This document shows positions 21,341 through 30,376 of a stretch of DNA of 64,000 bases, piece by piece (the stretch's first letter is position 1; the number at the start of each line of letters is the position of its first letter). The DNA comes from Gulosibacter sp. 10 (GTDB taxonomy: Bacteria > Actinomycetota > Actinomycetes > Actinomycetales > Microbacteriaceae), in contig NZ_FUIC01000045.1 in NCBI RefSeq assembly GCF_900163695.1, positions 55,109 through 119,108 of the forward strand, read 5' to 3'. The notes below the pieces were generated by a model. It was given only the letters and a program-made list of their open reading frames with translations, searched no databases and was not told where the DNA came from. The translations under genes were made by a program, and so were the position numbers.

Positions 21341-21984
21341 TCAACGACCTCCTCGACTGGGTGATCGGCACCGTGCAGCAGCTCGATCCGACCCTCCTGG
21401 TGGTCTTCGCCGGACTCGGCGTCCTGCTCGAGACGAGCGTGCTCGTCGGGCTCGTCGTCCCGGGCGACACGATCCTGCTCGTCGCGTCGATGGGCGTCTC
21501 CGACTGGGGCCTGTGGGCCGCAGTCGTCCTCTCGAGCATCGTCGGCGCCCTCATCGGCGAGTCGATCGGCTACTGGATCGGCACGGTGCTCGGCGCCCCG
21601 CTCAAGCGGTCCTGGGTGGGCCGCAAGATCGGCGCGGAGAACTGGGACCGCGCCCACGAGTTCCTGCAGCGCCGGGGCGGCATCGCCGTCTTCATCTCCC
21701 GCTTCCTGCCCGTGCTGCACTCGCTCGTGCCCGTGACGGCGGGCATCACCGGCATGCCCTTCCGCAAGTTCTTCGGCTGGACGCTCCCCGCCTGCGTGAT
21801 CTGGTCGCTCGCCTACGTCTCGGCGGGCGCGCTCGCGACGGCCAGCTACGAGCAGCTCAGCCAGCAGCTGAGCTGGGCCGGGTACGTGTTCATCGGCATC
21901 ATCGTGGTGTTCGTCGTGCTCGTGTGGCTCGTCAAGCGCTGGCTGAGCCGGCGCGTTGCGGAAGAGCTCGATTCCACCGACTAG
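21337..21984 (+). CDS. DedA/VTT-family membrane protein
   Basis: 215-aa membrane protein of the DedA family (lipid scramblase/transport-related, needed for envelope homeostasis). It has LLETSVLVGLVVPGDTILLVA near the N-terminus, then GALIGESIGYWIG, and the family motif FISRFLPVLHSLVPVTAGITGM with the conserved Arg. The start overlaps the cydDC stop as ATGA, so it is the last gene of the cyd operon. A link to cytochrome bd is only positional. Confidence 0.9.
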   Translation: MINDLLDWVIGTVQQLDPTLLVVFAGLGVLLETSVLVGLVVPGDTILLVASMGVSDWGLWAAVVLSSIVGALIGESIGYWIGTVLGAPLKRSWVGRKIGAENWDRAHEFLQRRGGIAVFISRFLPVLHSLVPVTAGITGMPFRKFFGWTLPACVIWSLAYVSAGALATASYEQLSQQLSWAGYVFIGIIVVFVVLVWLVKRWLSRRVAEELDSTD

Positions 21985-22030
21985 GGTGTGCCCGTGACCC
22001 GCACGCGCCCGCACATGGCAGGATGAACCG

Positions 22031-23251
22031 GTGACCCCGAAGCGCCGCATGCCCACCCTCGGCGAACTCGTCGCGGGCTTCCCCCTGAGCCGAGTCGTGA
22101 TCAACAACGCGTTCCGGCTCGAGGACTCGTTCAAGCGCTTCCGCATGCGGCGCGCTCAGCAGCACGGGTACATGGAAGCCGTCGAGGCCTACACGGGGTA
22201 CGGCTCGACCCGCCGGATCCGCGTGCTCGGCCGGGTGCAGATGCTCCCGATCGCGCTGCGACGCACCGGGCGCCGGCGGTTCCCCTCCCGGCTGCTCGGC
22301 GGGAACACGGAGAAGGCCGTCCGCGGCTGGCGGAGCTTCACGCACGTCGCCGTGCCGTACAGCCGCGTGAAGGTGCACGTGGACGACGCCGTCTACGAGT
22401 TCGAGGCCGATCGCGGCGGGATCATCGATCAGCGCATCGACGTGGACCTGCAGCCCGGCTGGCGGACCATCACCTTCGAGAGTGTCGACGGGCAGCTCAG
22501 CGAGGCGCCGATCTTCATCATGCCCGAGGAGCAGCGCGTGGGCATCATCTCGGACGTGGACGACACCGTCATGGTCACCTCGCTCCCCCGCCCGCTGCTG
22601 GCCGCGTGGAACACGTTCGTGCTCGACGAGCACGCGCGCTCCGCCGTGCCCGGCATGAACGTCCTCTACGAGCGGCTCACGGCGAAGTTCGGCCAGGACA
22701 CGACTCCCGTGCTCTACCTCTCGACGGGCTCCTGGAACGTGGCCCCCACCCTGAGCCGGTTCCTCGGCCGCAACCTCTTCCCCTTCGGGCCGCTCCTGCT
22801 CACCGACTGGGGGCCGACGCCGAAGCGGCTCTTCCGCTCCGGCACGGAGCACAAGCGCGCCAATCTGCGGCGGCTGATCGAGGACTTCCCGGACGTCAAG
22901 TGGATCCTCATCGGCGACGACGGGCAGCACGACGCCAAGCTCTACGGGGAGTTCACGCGCGAGCATCCCGACGCCGTCGTGGCGGTCGCGATCCGGCAGC
23001 TCTCGAACACCGAGTCGGTGCTCGCGGGCGGCCGCGCGAGCACCTCGGCGCGCTGGCGCCGCGACAAGCCCGTCCCGTGGGTGCACGGCCCGAACGGCGC
23101 GAAGCTCATCCAGGAGTTCGCCCGCATCGGCATCCTCGACCGCGATGCGGCCGCCGCCGAGCTCGTGGACCTCTCCGAGAGCCTCGCGGACGTGCGCAAG
23201 GCGATGCCGTACCCGCCCACGCAGTACCCCGACGGCCGCTCGGCGGTCTAG
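22031..23251 (+). CDS. App1-family (DUF2183) phosphatase-domain protein
   Basis: 406-aa protein with the actin-patch-protein-1 catalytic domain. The HAD-like motif SDVDDTVMVTSLPR is at about residues 173-186, then PVLYLSTGSWNV, FGPLLLTDWGPT and LIGDDGQHDAKLYGEF, which give the DxDxT, Ser/Thr and DD motifs of a Mg-dependent phosphatase. Yeast App1 is a phosphatidate phosphatase; the substrate of bacterial members is not established. No signal peptide. GTG start at 22031 after a 46-bp gap from dedA. It stands alone. Confidence 0.85.
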   Translation: MTPKRRMPTLGELVAGFPLSRVVINNAFRLEDSFKRFRMRRAQQHGYMEAVEAYTGYGSTRRIRVLGRVQMLPIALRRTGRRRFPSRLLGGNTEKAVRGWRSFTHVAVPYSRVKVHVDDAVYEFEADRGGIIDQRIDVDLQPGWRTITFESVDGQLSEAPIFIMPEEQRVGIISDVDDTVMVTSLPRPLLAAWNTFVLDEHARSAVPGMNVLYERLTAKFGQDTTPVLYLSTGSWNVAPTLSRFLGRNLFPFGPLLLTDWGPTPKRLFRSGTEHKRANLRRLIEDFPDVKWILIGDDGQHDAKLYGEFTREHPDAVVAVAIRQLSNTESVLAGGRASTSARWRRDKPVPWVHGPNGAKLIQEFARIGILDRDAAAAELVDLSESLADVRKAMPYPPTQYPDGRSAV

Positions 23252-23285
23252 GCGCCGTCGAGCGCGCCCGATCCCATCGGCCCGC

Positions 23286-23876
23286 TCAACGCCCGCCCGC
23301 CGCGCCCTCGTCGCGGAGCCTCCGGAGCCTGGAGTCGAGCAGCCGCTCGACGAGCTCGGGGGTGAAGACCTCGGGCTGCGTCACGGCGTTCAGCGCCAGC
23401 CCGTCGGTGAACGCCCGCAGTCCCATGGCCTCGAGCCCGGCGTCGCCGCGCACCCCGCAGGCCGCCACCGTCGCCCGGCTGAGGTGGTCGAGCCCCTCGT
23501 CGACCTCCTCGAGCATCCCGCGCAGCAGCGGCGTCCGCGCGGCGGCCGTGACGGCCACCCAGACGTGGCACTCCGTCCGCCTCGCGGCGTCGAGCGGCAT
23601 CGACTGCAGCCAGGCCGCCCGGAGGTCCGCGAGCGCATCGCCCGTGCGGGGCAGCGCCGCGAGCCGCGCCTCCTGGTCGCGCCTGAGCAGCGACAGCGCG
23701 AAGCCGAGCATCTCGTCGCTGCTCGGGAAGTAGTGCCGGAGCGTCGAGGGCTCCATGCCGGCCTCCCCGGCGACGGCCCGCACGGACACGGCGCCGAGCC
23801 CCTCCCGCTCGATGAGGCGGGCGACGGCCCGGCCGATCGCCGTCCGGCGCGCGTCGTAATCCACGATCTTCGGCAT
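23286..23876 (-). CDS. TetR/AcrR-family transcriptional regulator
   Basis: 196-aa regulator. The N-terminal HTH reads RAVAGEAGMEPSTLRHYFPS (about 30-50) after the first helix AIGRAVARLIEREG. The C-terminal ligand/dimer domain is variable (TetR_C-like). The start is set at ATG 23876 (MPKIVDYDARR); a farther upstream start would overlap the divergent promoter. It faces a CPBP protease gene with a palindrome between them, so local control of both is likely. Confidence 0.88.
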   Translation of the reverse strand: MPKIVDYDARRTAIGRAVARLIEREGLGAVSVRAVAGEAGMEPSTLRHYFPSSDEMLGFALSLLRRDQEARLAALPRTGDALADLRAAWLQSMPLDAARRTECHVWVAVTAAARTPLLRGMLEEVDEGLDHLSRATVAACGVRGDAGLEAMGLRAFTDGLALNAVTQPEVFTPELVERLLDSRLRRLRDEGAAGGR

Positions 23877-23923
23877 GCGCCCTCCCGACTCCCAGCCGAG
23901 CATCATCGTACACACGAACTATT

Positions 23924-23939
23924 TCGCACGACTGTGCGA
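23924..23939. promoter_or_regulatory. Palindromic operator in the TetR/CPBP divergent promoter
   Basis: TCGCAC-GACT-GTGCGA, perfect 6-bp arms, 48 bp upstream of the TetR start and 11 bp upstream of the GTG of the CPBP gene. Position and symmetry fit a TetR dimer site that would block transcription of the protease gene. Confidence 0.6.
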
Positions 23940-23949
23940 TTATGGATCC

Positions 23950-24618
23950 GTGACCTCCGCATCCGATCCCCGCAAGCGGCGCCTATCGCCCGAGGCCTGG
24001 ACCGCCCTGCTCGTGCTGGGCACGACCGCAGGCATGCTCATCCCCCTCGCCGTCTGGCTGCTGCGCGACCCGCAGCGCTTCCTCCTCGAGACGCTGGGGC
24101 TGGGCGGCCCGCTCGGATCGATCCCGTGGGGCTGGGCGCTCTGCGCGATCGTCGTGGTCGCCTACACGGCCTATACGTTCTGGGCGGTGCCGTCCGTGCG
24201 CCGGAACGCGCGCTCGTGCACCGGCCTCAAGGCGCTCGCGATCCCGTTGGCCCTGGCCTCGGGCACGCTCGAGGAGCTCGTCTTCCGCAAGTTCCTGATG
24301 GACTGGCTGGACGCCGTCGGCACGCCGGCCGTACTCGCCGTGCTCGCGTCCGGCATCGGCTTCGGGCTCACCCACTCGGTCTGGGTGCTCTTCTCGCGCG
24401 ATGCCCGCATCATCCTCCCCGTGGCGGCCGCCACCACGGCCCTCGGGATGGCGCTCGCCCTCACCTACCTCGCCTCCGACCGGCTGGTCCTGCCCGCGAT
24501 CGTCGCGCACATCGCGATCAATCTCGTGATCGAGCCGTGGCTGCTGCTGAGCTCGGTGAACGGGAGCTGGCGCGAGGCGGCGCCCGAGCGGCACTCACGC
24601 GCGGGCGGCGCCGGTTAG
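23950..24618 (+). CDS. CPBP-family intramembrane glutamic endopeptidase
   Basis: 222-aa polytopic membrane protein of the CAAX-prenyl-protease/bacteriocin-processing (CPBP, Abi) family. Three catalytic blocks are present: GTLEELVFRKFLMD (EExxxR), FGLTHSVWVLF (FxxxH) and IVAHIAINLVIEP (HxxxN). The start is placed at GTG 23950, because earlier in-frame codons read through the palindrome and the TetR start. Bacterial members are linked to envelope stress or peptide maturation; the target here is unknown. Control by the divergent TetR gene is inferred. Confidence 0.8.
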   Translation: MTSASDPRKRRLSPEAWTALLVLGTTAGMLIPLAVWLLRDPQRFLLETLGLGGPLGSIPWGWALCAIVVVAYTAYTFWAVPSVRRNARSCTGLKALAIPLALASGTLEELVFRKFLMDWLDAVGTPAVLAVLASGIGFGLTHSVWVLFSRDARIILPVAAATTALGMALALTYLASDRLVLPAIVAHIAINLVIEPWLLLSSVNGSWREAAPERHSRAGGAG

Positions 24619-24627
24619 ACCGTACGG

Positions 24628-26088
24628 CTAGCCGCGCGGGCGCCCGAGGCGCATCGCCAGCAGCGTGAACGAGCGGTCGAGCACGTTGTACGCGTTCTGC
24701 CGCTCGGGGTAGGGCTCCACCACCGCGGCCCGGCGGGCCTCCATGCTCCAGGTGAGCGCCTGCGTGCGGAGCTGCTCGGGGGTGCTCGCCGGCGACATCG
24801 CGAGCCGCTCGGCGTCGTTGCGCGCCGAGAGCTGACAGTCGAGCATCGCGACCAGCGGGTGGTTCGGCTCGATCGCCGCCAGCCGCTCGAGCGCGTCGAG
24901 CTCCTCGAGCGGGTGCAGCTCGGGGCGGAGCTTGGCCTCGGCCACGAGCCCGCGCAGCGGCATCGGCGCACCCTCGGACCACGCGAGCCGCTGGAGCACC
25001 TCCATCGCGCGCCGCGCCTTGACGTGCACGTACCGGCCCACGTAGCGGACCGCGAGCGCGCGCCGCAGGTCGTCGATTCCCGAGGCGCGGCCGAGCCAGT
25101 CGCTCAGGGCACGGGCGCCCTGCCGCGAGACGTCGCGGCCGAAGCGGATGCCGTACTCGCCGATGAGCTCGGCGAGCCGCGAGACCTCGAGGTTGAGGAT
25201 GCCCGGCGCGAGCTCCCCGAGGAAGTTCGGGTCGCGCAGCTCGAGGTCGAGCTCGTCCACGTCGGTGAGCTGCCCGAGCATCGTCGCGTCGTGCTCCCGC
25301 ACGAGCCCCGCGCGGGCGGCCTGGGCCATGTTGCCGGCCACCGCGATGACGTTGCCCAGATGCGCGCCGTGCTGCTGCGCGAAGCGCGCGGCCCCGCCTC
25401 TCGCCGCCTCGATCGGGTCCTCGCCGCTCCACGGGGATCCGCCGTAGGTGTCGGCGTGCGTGAGCACCCCGATCGCGTGAGCGGCCGCCTCGGCCGGGGT
25501 GTTCGTCACCGAGGCCCACTCCCGCAGGAAGTCCATGTCGTCGCGCATGGGCATGTCGCGGAACACGCACAGCAGCGCGTCCGCGGCCCGCACGCCCTCG
25601 TGCCCGAGCACCGTGCGGCGGGTGGCCTCCTCGTTCGCCGTCGTCGTGGTCGCGAGCCCGGGGGTGTCGATGAGGGTCATGTCGCGCAGCACTTCGGACT
25701 GCAGGTACACGACGGCGTGCGCCACGTGCTCGATGGGCACCGGCAGGTGCTCCGGCAGGCAGCCGTTGACGAGGTCGAACGGCACGCGCTGGCCGTTGCG
25801 GGTCACGACCTCGCCCCGCTCGGGCCCGCCGAAGGTGTAGTGGGTCGTGATGCGCGTGCACTCGACCGCGGCCGTGGGGGCGACCACTCGGCCCACCAGG
25901 GCGTTGACGAGGGTGGACTTCCCCGCCTTGACGCGGCCGACCACCGCGAGGCGGATGGTCTCGTCCAGGGAGCGGCGCACCGTGTCGGTGGTCCGGCCGG
26001 TCCCCCGGCGGTCGACCCGGTCGAAGGCGTCGCAGAGGTCGAAGACGGCCCTGCGCATCCCCTCGCTGACCTGGATGGATCCGCTCAT
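24628..26088 (-). CDS. Dynamin-like GTPase (second of pair)
   Basis: 486-aa large GTPase. G1 is GRVKAGKST (51-59), G3 is DTPG (141-144) and G4 is THAD (209-212). The C-terminal half is helical and has no clear membrane helix, unlike the larger partner at 28420-30276. Bacterial dynamin-like proteins often occur as unequal pairs (mycobacterial IniA/IniC) that bind and remodel membranes. The start at 26088 overlaps the stop of the Hsp70-like gene as ATGA, so the two products are made together. Confidence 0.82.
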   Translation of the reverse strand: MSGSIQVSEGMRRAVFDLCDAFDRVDRRGTGRTTDTVRRSLDETIRLAVVGRVKAGKSTLVNALVGRVVAPTAAVECTRITTHYTFGGPERGEVVTRNGQRVPFDLVNGCLPEHLPVPIEHVAHAVVYLQSEVLRDMTLIDTPGLATTTTANEEATRRTVLGHEGVRAADALLCVFRDMPMRDDMDFLREWASVTNTPAEAAAHAIGVLTHADTYGGSPWSGEDPIEAARGGAARFAQQHGAHLGNVIAVAGNMAQAARAGLVREHDATMLGQLTDVDELDLELRDPNFLGELAPGILNLEVSRLAELIGEYGIRFGRDVSRQGARALSDWLGRASGIDDLRRALAVRYVGRYVHVKARRAMEVLQRLAWSEGAPMPLRGLVAEAKLRPELHPLEELDALERLAAIEPNHPLVAMLDCQLSARNDAERLAMSPASTPEQLRTQALTWSMEARRAAVVEPYPERQNAYNVLDRSFTLLAMRLGRPRG

Positions 26089-28340
26089 ACGCGATCCGTG
26101 CTGGCGACCGCGTGCGCGACTTCGCTGAGCGGCCGCGGGGTGAACCGCGACTGGATGTCCTCGATGCTGCCGTACTGGCCGGCGTCGTCCTTGTCGAGCC
26201 GCACGAAGATGCCGTAGGGCTGGCCCTCCCACAGGTAGACGTGCGAGTACCCGCCGCCGCCCTCGGTGAACTCGCCCTCCCAGTGCGGGCCGGCGACCTC
26301 GCCCTCGACCTGCCAGTCCACGCTGTCGGTGCTGTAGAGGCTCTGCGCGTAGCCGACGGCCGCGTCGTAGCTCTCGAACTCCATCACGTAGACGTGGTCG
26401 TTCGGGCGGTCGTACCAGCTGCACGCCTTCTGCTCGACCTGGCCGGGCTCCGCCTCGCAGGACGCCCCCTGGAACGCGACGAGCCAGTCGAGCGCCTCCT
26501 GGCCGGTGAGGTCGGCGCAGTTCTCGCCGCCGTCCACGTTCGTGCCGTCCCAGCACTCGAGCGGGCCGTCGGCCACCACGACCGTGTCGTCGTACTTCGT
26601 CGGCTCGGGCTCCTCGCCGCCCTGGTTGCCGAACAGCGCGATGCCGCCGAAGATGCCGCCCACCACGAGCACCACCGCGCCGATGATGCCGCCGATGAGC
26701 AGCTTCTTGTTCTTCGGCTTCTTCGCGGGCTGCTGGGGACCGTTGGCGGCGGCGAAGCCGTGCGGCTGCCCGGACTGCGGACCCGGCTGCTGACCCGGCA
26801 TGCCCGGTCCGCCGTGCGCGGAGGCGGCCGCGGGCCGCGCCGCGGGGCCCTGCCCCTGCTGATCCGCACGCTGCTGATCCGCACGCTGCTGATCCGCACG
26901 GGGCGCGAAGTGCCCGGGCTGCTGCCCCGTCGCCGGATGGGGCGGCGGGGCGGAGTGCCCACCCGCGGGAGGGCGCTGGTCCTGGTTGGGAAGCCGCGGC
27001 ATCGCGCCCGTGGCGTTGACGTCCTGTCCCGGCCGGGCCGGCGCCGCCGGATTCCCGGAAGTGTTCGCCGCCTGGGGGCCGCCCGGGCCGCCGCCGGGCC
27101 CGGGGGCCTGCCCCGGCGCCCGCTGCTGCGGCTGGAAGGGTTGCGTGGCGGGGTCCTGCCCCGTGAACGGCAGCGGCGTCGGGGCCGCCGCGGGGGGCTG
27201 GATCGGGGCGCCGGAGGGCGCCGAGTGGGAGGGCTTGAGCGGCTTCGCGGCCCGCACCGCGCCGACCGGCGCCACGTGCAGCGCGCCCTCGGCGACGACC
27301 AGCTTCGGGTCGTCGAGCGTCGCGATGCGGATGCCGGTGCGGTCCCGGATCATGTGGCTGATGGCCGGCGTGCGCGAGGAGCCGCCCGTGAGGTAGAGCA
27401 CCTCGGGCGAGAGCCCCACGACCTGGTCGAAGACGTCGTTGAGGAGCTTGCCCGCGCGGTCGAGGTCGTCGGCGATGAGCCGCTCGTACTCCTTGCGGGT
27501 GATGGTGACCACGGCGTCCTCCTCGCCGAGGCTCACGGCGATGTCGGCGTCGGGCCGCGTGGACAGCTCGATCTTCGCGGAGGTCACCGCGCGGCTCAGC
27601 GTGGTCTGCGCGCGCAGCTCCGACATCGTCTTCGGCCGGTGCAGGCGATCGGCGAGCTCCGAGTGGCCGCGGCGGGCGAGGGTCTCGAGCGTCCAGTCGA
27701 GCAGGCGCGCGTCGAAGGTGCGCCCGCCGAGCACGGGGTCGCCGCCGTAGGCGAGCACGCGGTAGCCCTCGGGCAGCTGCGGCGCGCGCTCGAGCACCGC
27801 GAGGTCGAGCGTGCCGCCGCCGAAGTCGAACACGGCCACCCGGGAGCCGGGCGCCGCTCGATGGTTGCGCGCGTAGTGCGCGGCCGCCGCGATCGGCTCG
27901 TTCACGGTGCGGATGCTCTCGGCCGAGAACCCGGCGGCCACGGCGCCCTCGCGCAGGGCCTCGATCTGGGACGGCGCCCAGGCGACGGGATGCGTGAGCC
28001 AGACCTCGACGGGCGGCTCGCCGTCCTGCCGCCGCAGGGCCGCGGCGCGCACGTACGAGTAGATCTCGCGCACGATGTCGTTCGGGCTCACGATCTCGCC
28101 GGCGAGCACGACCTCGCCGCGGCCCACGAGCATCTTCGGCGAGCGCTCGAAGCCGTCGGGGTGCCGCAGCTGCGCGTTGACGGCCTCCTCGCCCACGCGG
28201 AAGCCGTTCGGGGTGAGCACGATGGCGGAGGGCATCGACGTGCCGCTCTCGCTCAAGGAGATCGGTCGGATGGCTCCCTGCGCATCGATGGCGGCGGCGG
28301 TGTTCGACGTGCCGAAGTCGATTGAGAGGCGCCAGGCCAT
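26085..28340 (-). CDS. Membrane-anchored Hsp70-family protein with extracytoplasmic domain
   Basis: 751-aa protein. Residues 1-370 are an Hsp70/actin-fold ATPase: IDFGTSN at 6-12, FDFGGGTLDL near 168 and LTGGSSRTPAI near 330. The DnaK substrate-binding domain is absent. Instead there is a Pro/Gln/Ala/Gly-rich linker (about 375-540), one membrane helix (about 545-570) and an outside domain with four Cys that could form two disulfides. This layout suggests a sensor or scaffold rather than a folding chaperone (inference). Start ATG at 28340, with AGGA nine bases upstream. It overlaps the small dynamin gene by 4 bp; the large dynamin gene lies 79 bp upstream. Confidence 0.82.
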   Translation of the reverse strand: MAWRLSIDFGTSNTAAAIDAQGAIRPISLSESGTSMPSAIVLTPNGFRVGEEAVNAQLRHPDGFERSPKMLVGRGEVVLAGEIVSPNDIVREIYSYVRAAALRRQDGEPPVEVWLTHPVAWAPSQIEALREGAVAAGFSAESIRTVNEPIAAAAHYARNHRAAPGSRVAVFDFGGGTLDLAVLERAPQLPEGYRVLAYGGDPVLGGRTFDARLLDWTLETLARRGHSELADRLHRPKTMSELRAQTTLSRAVTSAKIELSTRPDADIAVSLGEEDAVVTITRKEYERLIADDLDRAGKLLNDVFDQVVGLSPEVLYLTGGSSRTPAISHMIRDRTGIRIATLDDPKLVVAEGALHVAPVGAVRAAKPLKPSHSAPSGAPIQPPAAAPTPLPFTGQDPATQPFQPQQRAPGQAPGPGGGPGGPQAANTSGNPAAPARPGQDVNATGAMPRLPNQDQRPPAGGHSAPPPHPATGQQPGHFAPRADQQRADQQRADQQGQGPAARPAAASAHGGPGMPGQQPGPQSGQPHGFAAANGPQQPAKKPKNKKLLIGGIIGAVVLVVGGIFGGIALFGNQGGEEPEPTKYDDTVVVADGPLECWDGTNVDGGENCADLTGQEALDWLVAFQGASCEAEPGQVEQKACSWYDRPNDHVYVMEFESYDAAVGYAQSLYSTDSVDWQVEGEVAGPHWEGEFTEGGGGYSHVYLWEGQPYGIFVRLDKDDAGQYGSIEDIQSRFTPRPLSEVAHAVASTDRV
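26856..26900 (-). repeat. Three tandem 15-bp repeats in the Hsp70-like linker
   Basis: Exact copies of CTGCTGATCCGCACG at 26856-26870, 26871-26885 and 26886-26900. On the coding strand they encode RADQQ three times. Copy number is likely to vary between strains. Confidence 0.95.
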
Positions 28341-28419
28341 GTGCACCGTTCCTATCCGTAGTGTGGGTTCCCGGGTCGCGGTCCGCTCGGGACCGCACGC
28401 TGTATTAGAGGATACGGCT

Positions 28420-30276
28420 TCAGGGTTTCCCCGCCGCGGAATTGTCCGAAAGTCGCGCTATTTCCTGCCGCGCGGCGTCGATCGCCTGCTCGAGCTGCTC
28501 GATCTTCGGGTTGATCTGCCCGAGCCGGCGCTGCCGCTCCGATTCGCTCGCCCGCCGTGCCGACTCGAGGCGCTGCAGCTCCGCCTTCGCATCGGTCGCC
28601 GACTGCCGGAGGTCACGGTCGAAAACCTTCTTGGCATCGGTGGAGACGACCCCGAGCACGCCCCGCACCGCGCGGTCCAGCAGCTCGCGCAGCTCGACGG
28701 TCGCGTCGCTCACGGTCTGCAGCATCGACTGCTTCTTGGCCTGGCGCTTCGCGAGCAGGGTCAGCAGGCCGCCCATCGCGGCGACGCCGACCACCGGCGC
28801 GGCCAGCCCGACTACCGGTACCAGCAGGCCGCCGACGCCCATGCCCATCGCCCAGCCGGACATGAGCATGCGCGGGTCGATGGAGGCGGCCGAGCGGTCG
28901 ATGTCCGCTCGCGGCCCCTTGCCCGCCTCGACGGCGCGGCGCTCGACCTCCTGCAGCAGGCTCGTCTGAGGGTCCATGCCCGCGGCGGAGTACAGGTCGC
29001 GGAGCAGGCCCGAGGAGCGGCGGACGACCCCGTACAGGGCGCGGTTCACCTGCACCTCGAGATCGGCGGCCATCTCGTTCTGCAGCGAGACGCTCTGACC
29101 CTCGCTCATGCCCGCCCCGAACTTCTGCACGCGATCGCGCCAGTGCGCCCCGAACTCGCGCGAGAGGCGCGAGTTCGCCGACGTGAGCTCGACCCGCACG
29201 CGGTCCACCTGCGCGCTCCAGTCGTACTTCGAGTCCTCGAAGGTGCGCAGCAGCTTCTCGCGATGCTCGCGCACCGCGATCAGCGAGTCCTGCTTCTGCA
29301 CCACGCCGCCGAGCGCCTCGCGCTCCGCCTGCAGCGCCACCAGCGGCTGCTCGAGCAGCCCGATGCCCTGCCGCAGCGCGTTCAGCGTCGGCAGGCGCGA
29401 GGAGCGCGCGAGCGGCTCTCGCAGCACCTCGACGAGCTCCGGCACGCCGCTGCGCTCGTAGAGCTTCGCGCGCCGGCTCGGGTCCTGCTCGCCGGCGGCC
29501 CGCTCCCCCCACAGCCCGGATACCGGGATCATGGGCACCCGCCCGAGCCTCGGGTCGTGGGCCGTGAGGATCTGCCGGTTCTCCTCGAGCACGGCCCGGT
29601 AGTTCGCGCGGTAGAGGTCGATCTTCGTCACCGCGAGCACGACCGACTGCACCATCGTGCTGCAGTGGGCCACGAACTCGAGCGCCGGCCGCGTGATCCG
29701 CCCCGAGGCGTCGGTGACGATGAGCAGCACGCTCGCGTCCCGCGCCCGCGCGATGGCCCGCATGGCATACGCCTCGCTCAGCCCGCCCGAACCCGGCGTG
29801 TCGACGAGCACCGCCTTGCCGAGCGGATACTCGCGCACGGCGAGCGAGGCCTGCAGCGGCGGCTCCTCCGCGCCCAGGAGGGTCGGCGAGTCGATGCGGA
29901 CCCACTGCTCGAGCTCCGGCGCGGCGATGCGGCGGCGGTTCGGCGGCGTCGCGAATTCGAGTTCGGCCTGGCCGAGCGGGAACTTCTCGTGCGCGGGGAT
30001 GAAGTTCACCGCCAGCCCCGTCGTCTCGGTCGGGTCGACCGGTGCGGCGCCGGGCGCGCCGAGCACCGCGTTCACGAGCGTGGACTTGCCCCGGTTCATC
30101 TCGCCCACGACCACGACGCTCGGCAGCCGACCCTGCGAATCCTTGATCATCCGGGCGATGCCGCTGAACTGCTCGCCGAGCCCGTGGGCCTTCGCCGCCG
30201 CCCCGAGCTGACGGAACGCGAGCGTCGCCGAATTCGGCTTCTGGGCGCTCGCGGTCGCTCGGGCGTGGGTGCTCAT
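28420..30276 (-). CDS. Dynamin-like GTPase (first and larger of pair)
   Basis: 618-aa GTPase with G1 GEMNRGKST (58-66), G3 DTPGSGG (159-165) and G4 TKID (217-220). A long helical stalk follows. A hydrophobic, Gly/Val-rich segment at about 470-512 fits a membrane-inserting paddle or hairpin. The C-terminal 80 residues are charged and coiled-coil-like (KIEQLEQAIDAARQEIARL). The plan matches bacterial dynamin-like proteins. It is the first gene of a leftward unit dynamin / Hsp70-like / dynamin. The likely role is membrane repair or remodelling under envelope stress, by analogy with IniA/IniC. Confidence 0.85.
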   Translation of the reverse strand: MSTHARATASAQKPNSATLAFRQLGAAAKAHGLGEQFSGIARMIKDSQGRLPSVVVVGEMNRGKSTLVNAVLGAPGAAPVDPTETTGLAVNFIPAHEKFPLGQAELEFATPPNRRRIAAPELEQWVRIDSPTLLGAEEPPLQASLAVREYPLGKAVLVDTPGSGGLSEAYAMRAIARARDASVLLIVTDASGRITRPALEFVAHCSTMVQSVVLAVTKIDLYRANYRAVLEENRQILTAHDPRLGRVPMIPVSGLWGERAAGEQDPSRRAKLYERSGVPELVEVLREPLARSSRLPTLNALRQGIGLLEQPLVALQAEREALGGVVQKQDSLIAVREHREKLLRTFEDSKYDWSAQVDRVRVELTSANSRLSREFGAHWRDRVQKFGAGMSEGQSVSLQNEMAADLEVQVNRALYGVVRRSSGLLRDLYSAAGMDPQTSLLQEVERRAVEAGKGPRADIDRSAASIDPRMLMSGWAMGMGVGGLLVPVVGLAAPVVGVAAMGGLLTLLAKRQAKKQSMLQTVSDATVELRELLDRAVRGVLGVVSTDAKKVFDRDLRQSATDAKAELQRLESARRASESERQRRLGQINPKIEQLEQAIDAARQEIARLSDNSAAGKP

Positions 30277-30376
30277 GGTCTCTTACCGTAGTGCGTCGGC
30301 CCGCTCCGTGGCTACCGACGCGGGGCGCAGCGGATGTACAACCATGCGCGGACGCGCGGGGCCGGCGCCGGCCGCG

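Noticed and set aside
26856..26900. CRISPR-like repeats
   Set aside because: The copies are contiguous without spacers and keep the reading frame of the Hsp70-like gene.
24628..28398. A 1256-codon minus-strand frame containing the small dynamin
   Set aside because: Upstream of 26088 it is an Arg-rich shadow of the Hsp70-like gene. The ATGA overlap and GTPase alignment fix the real start.
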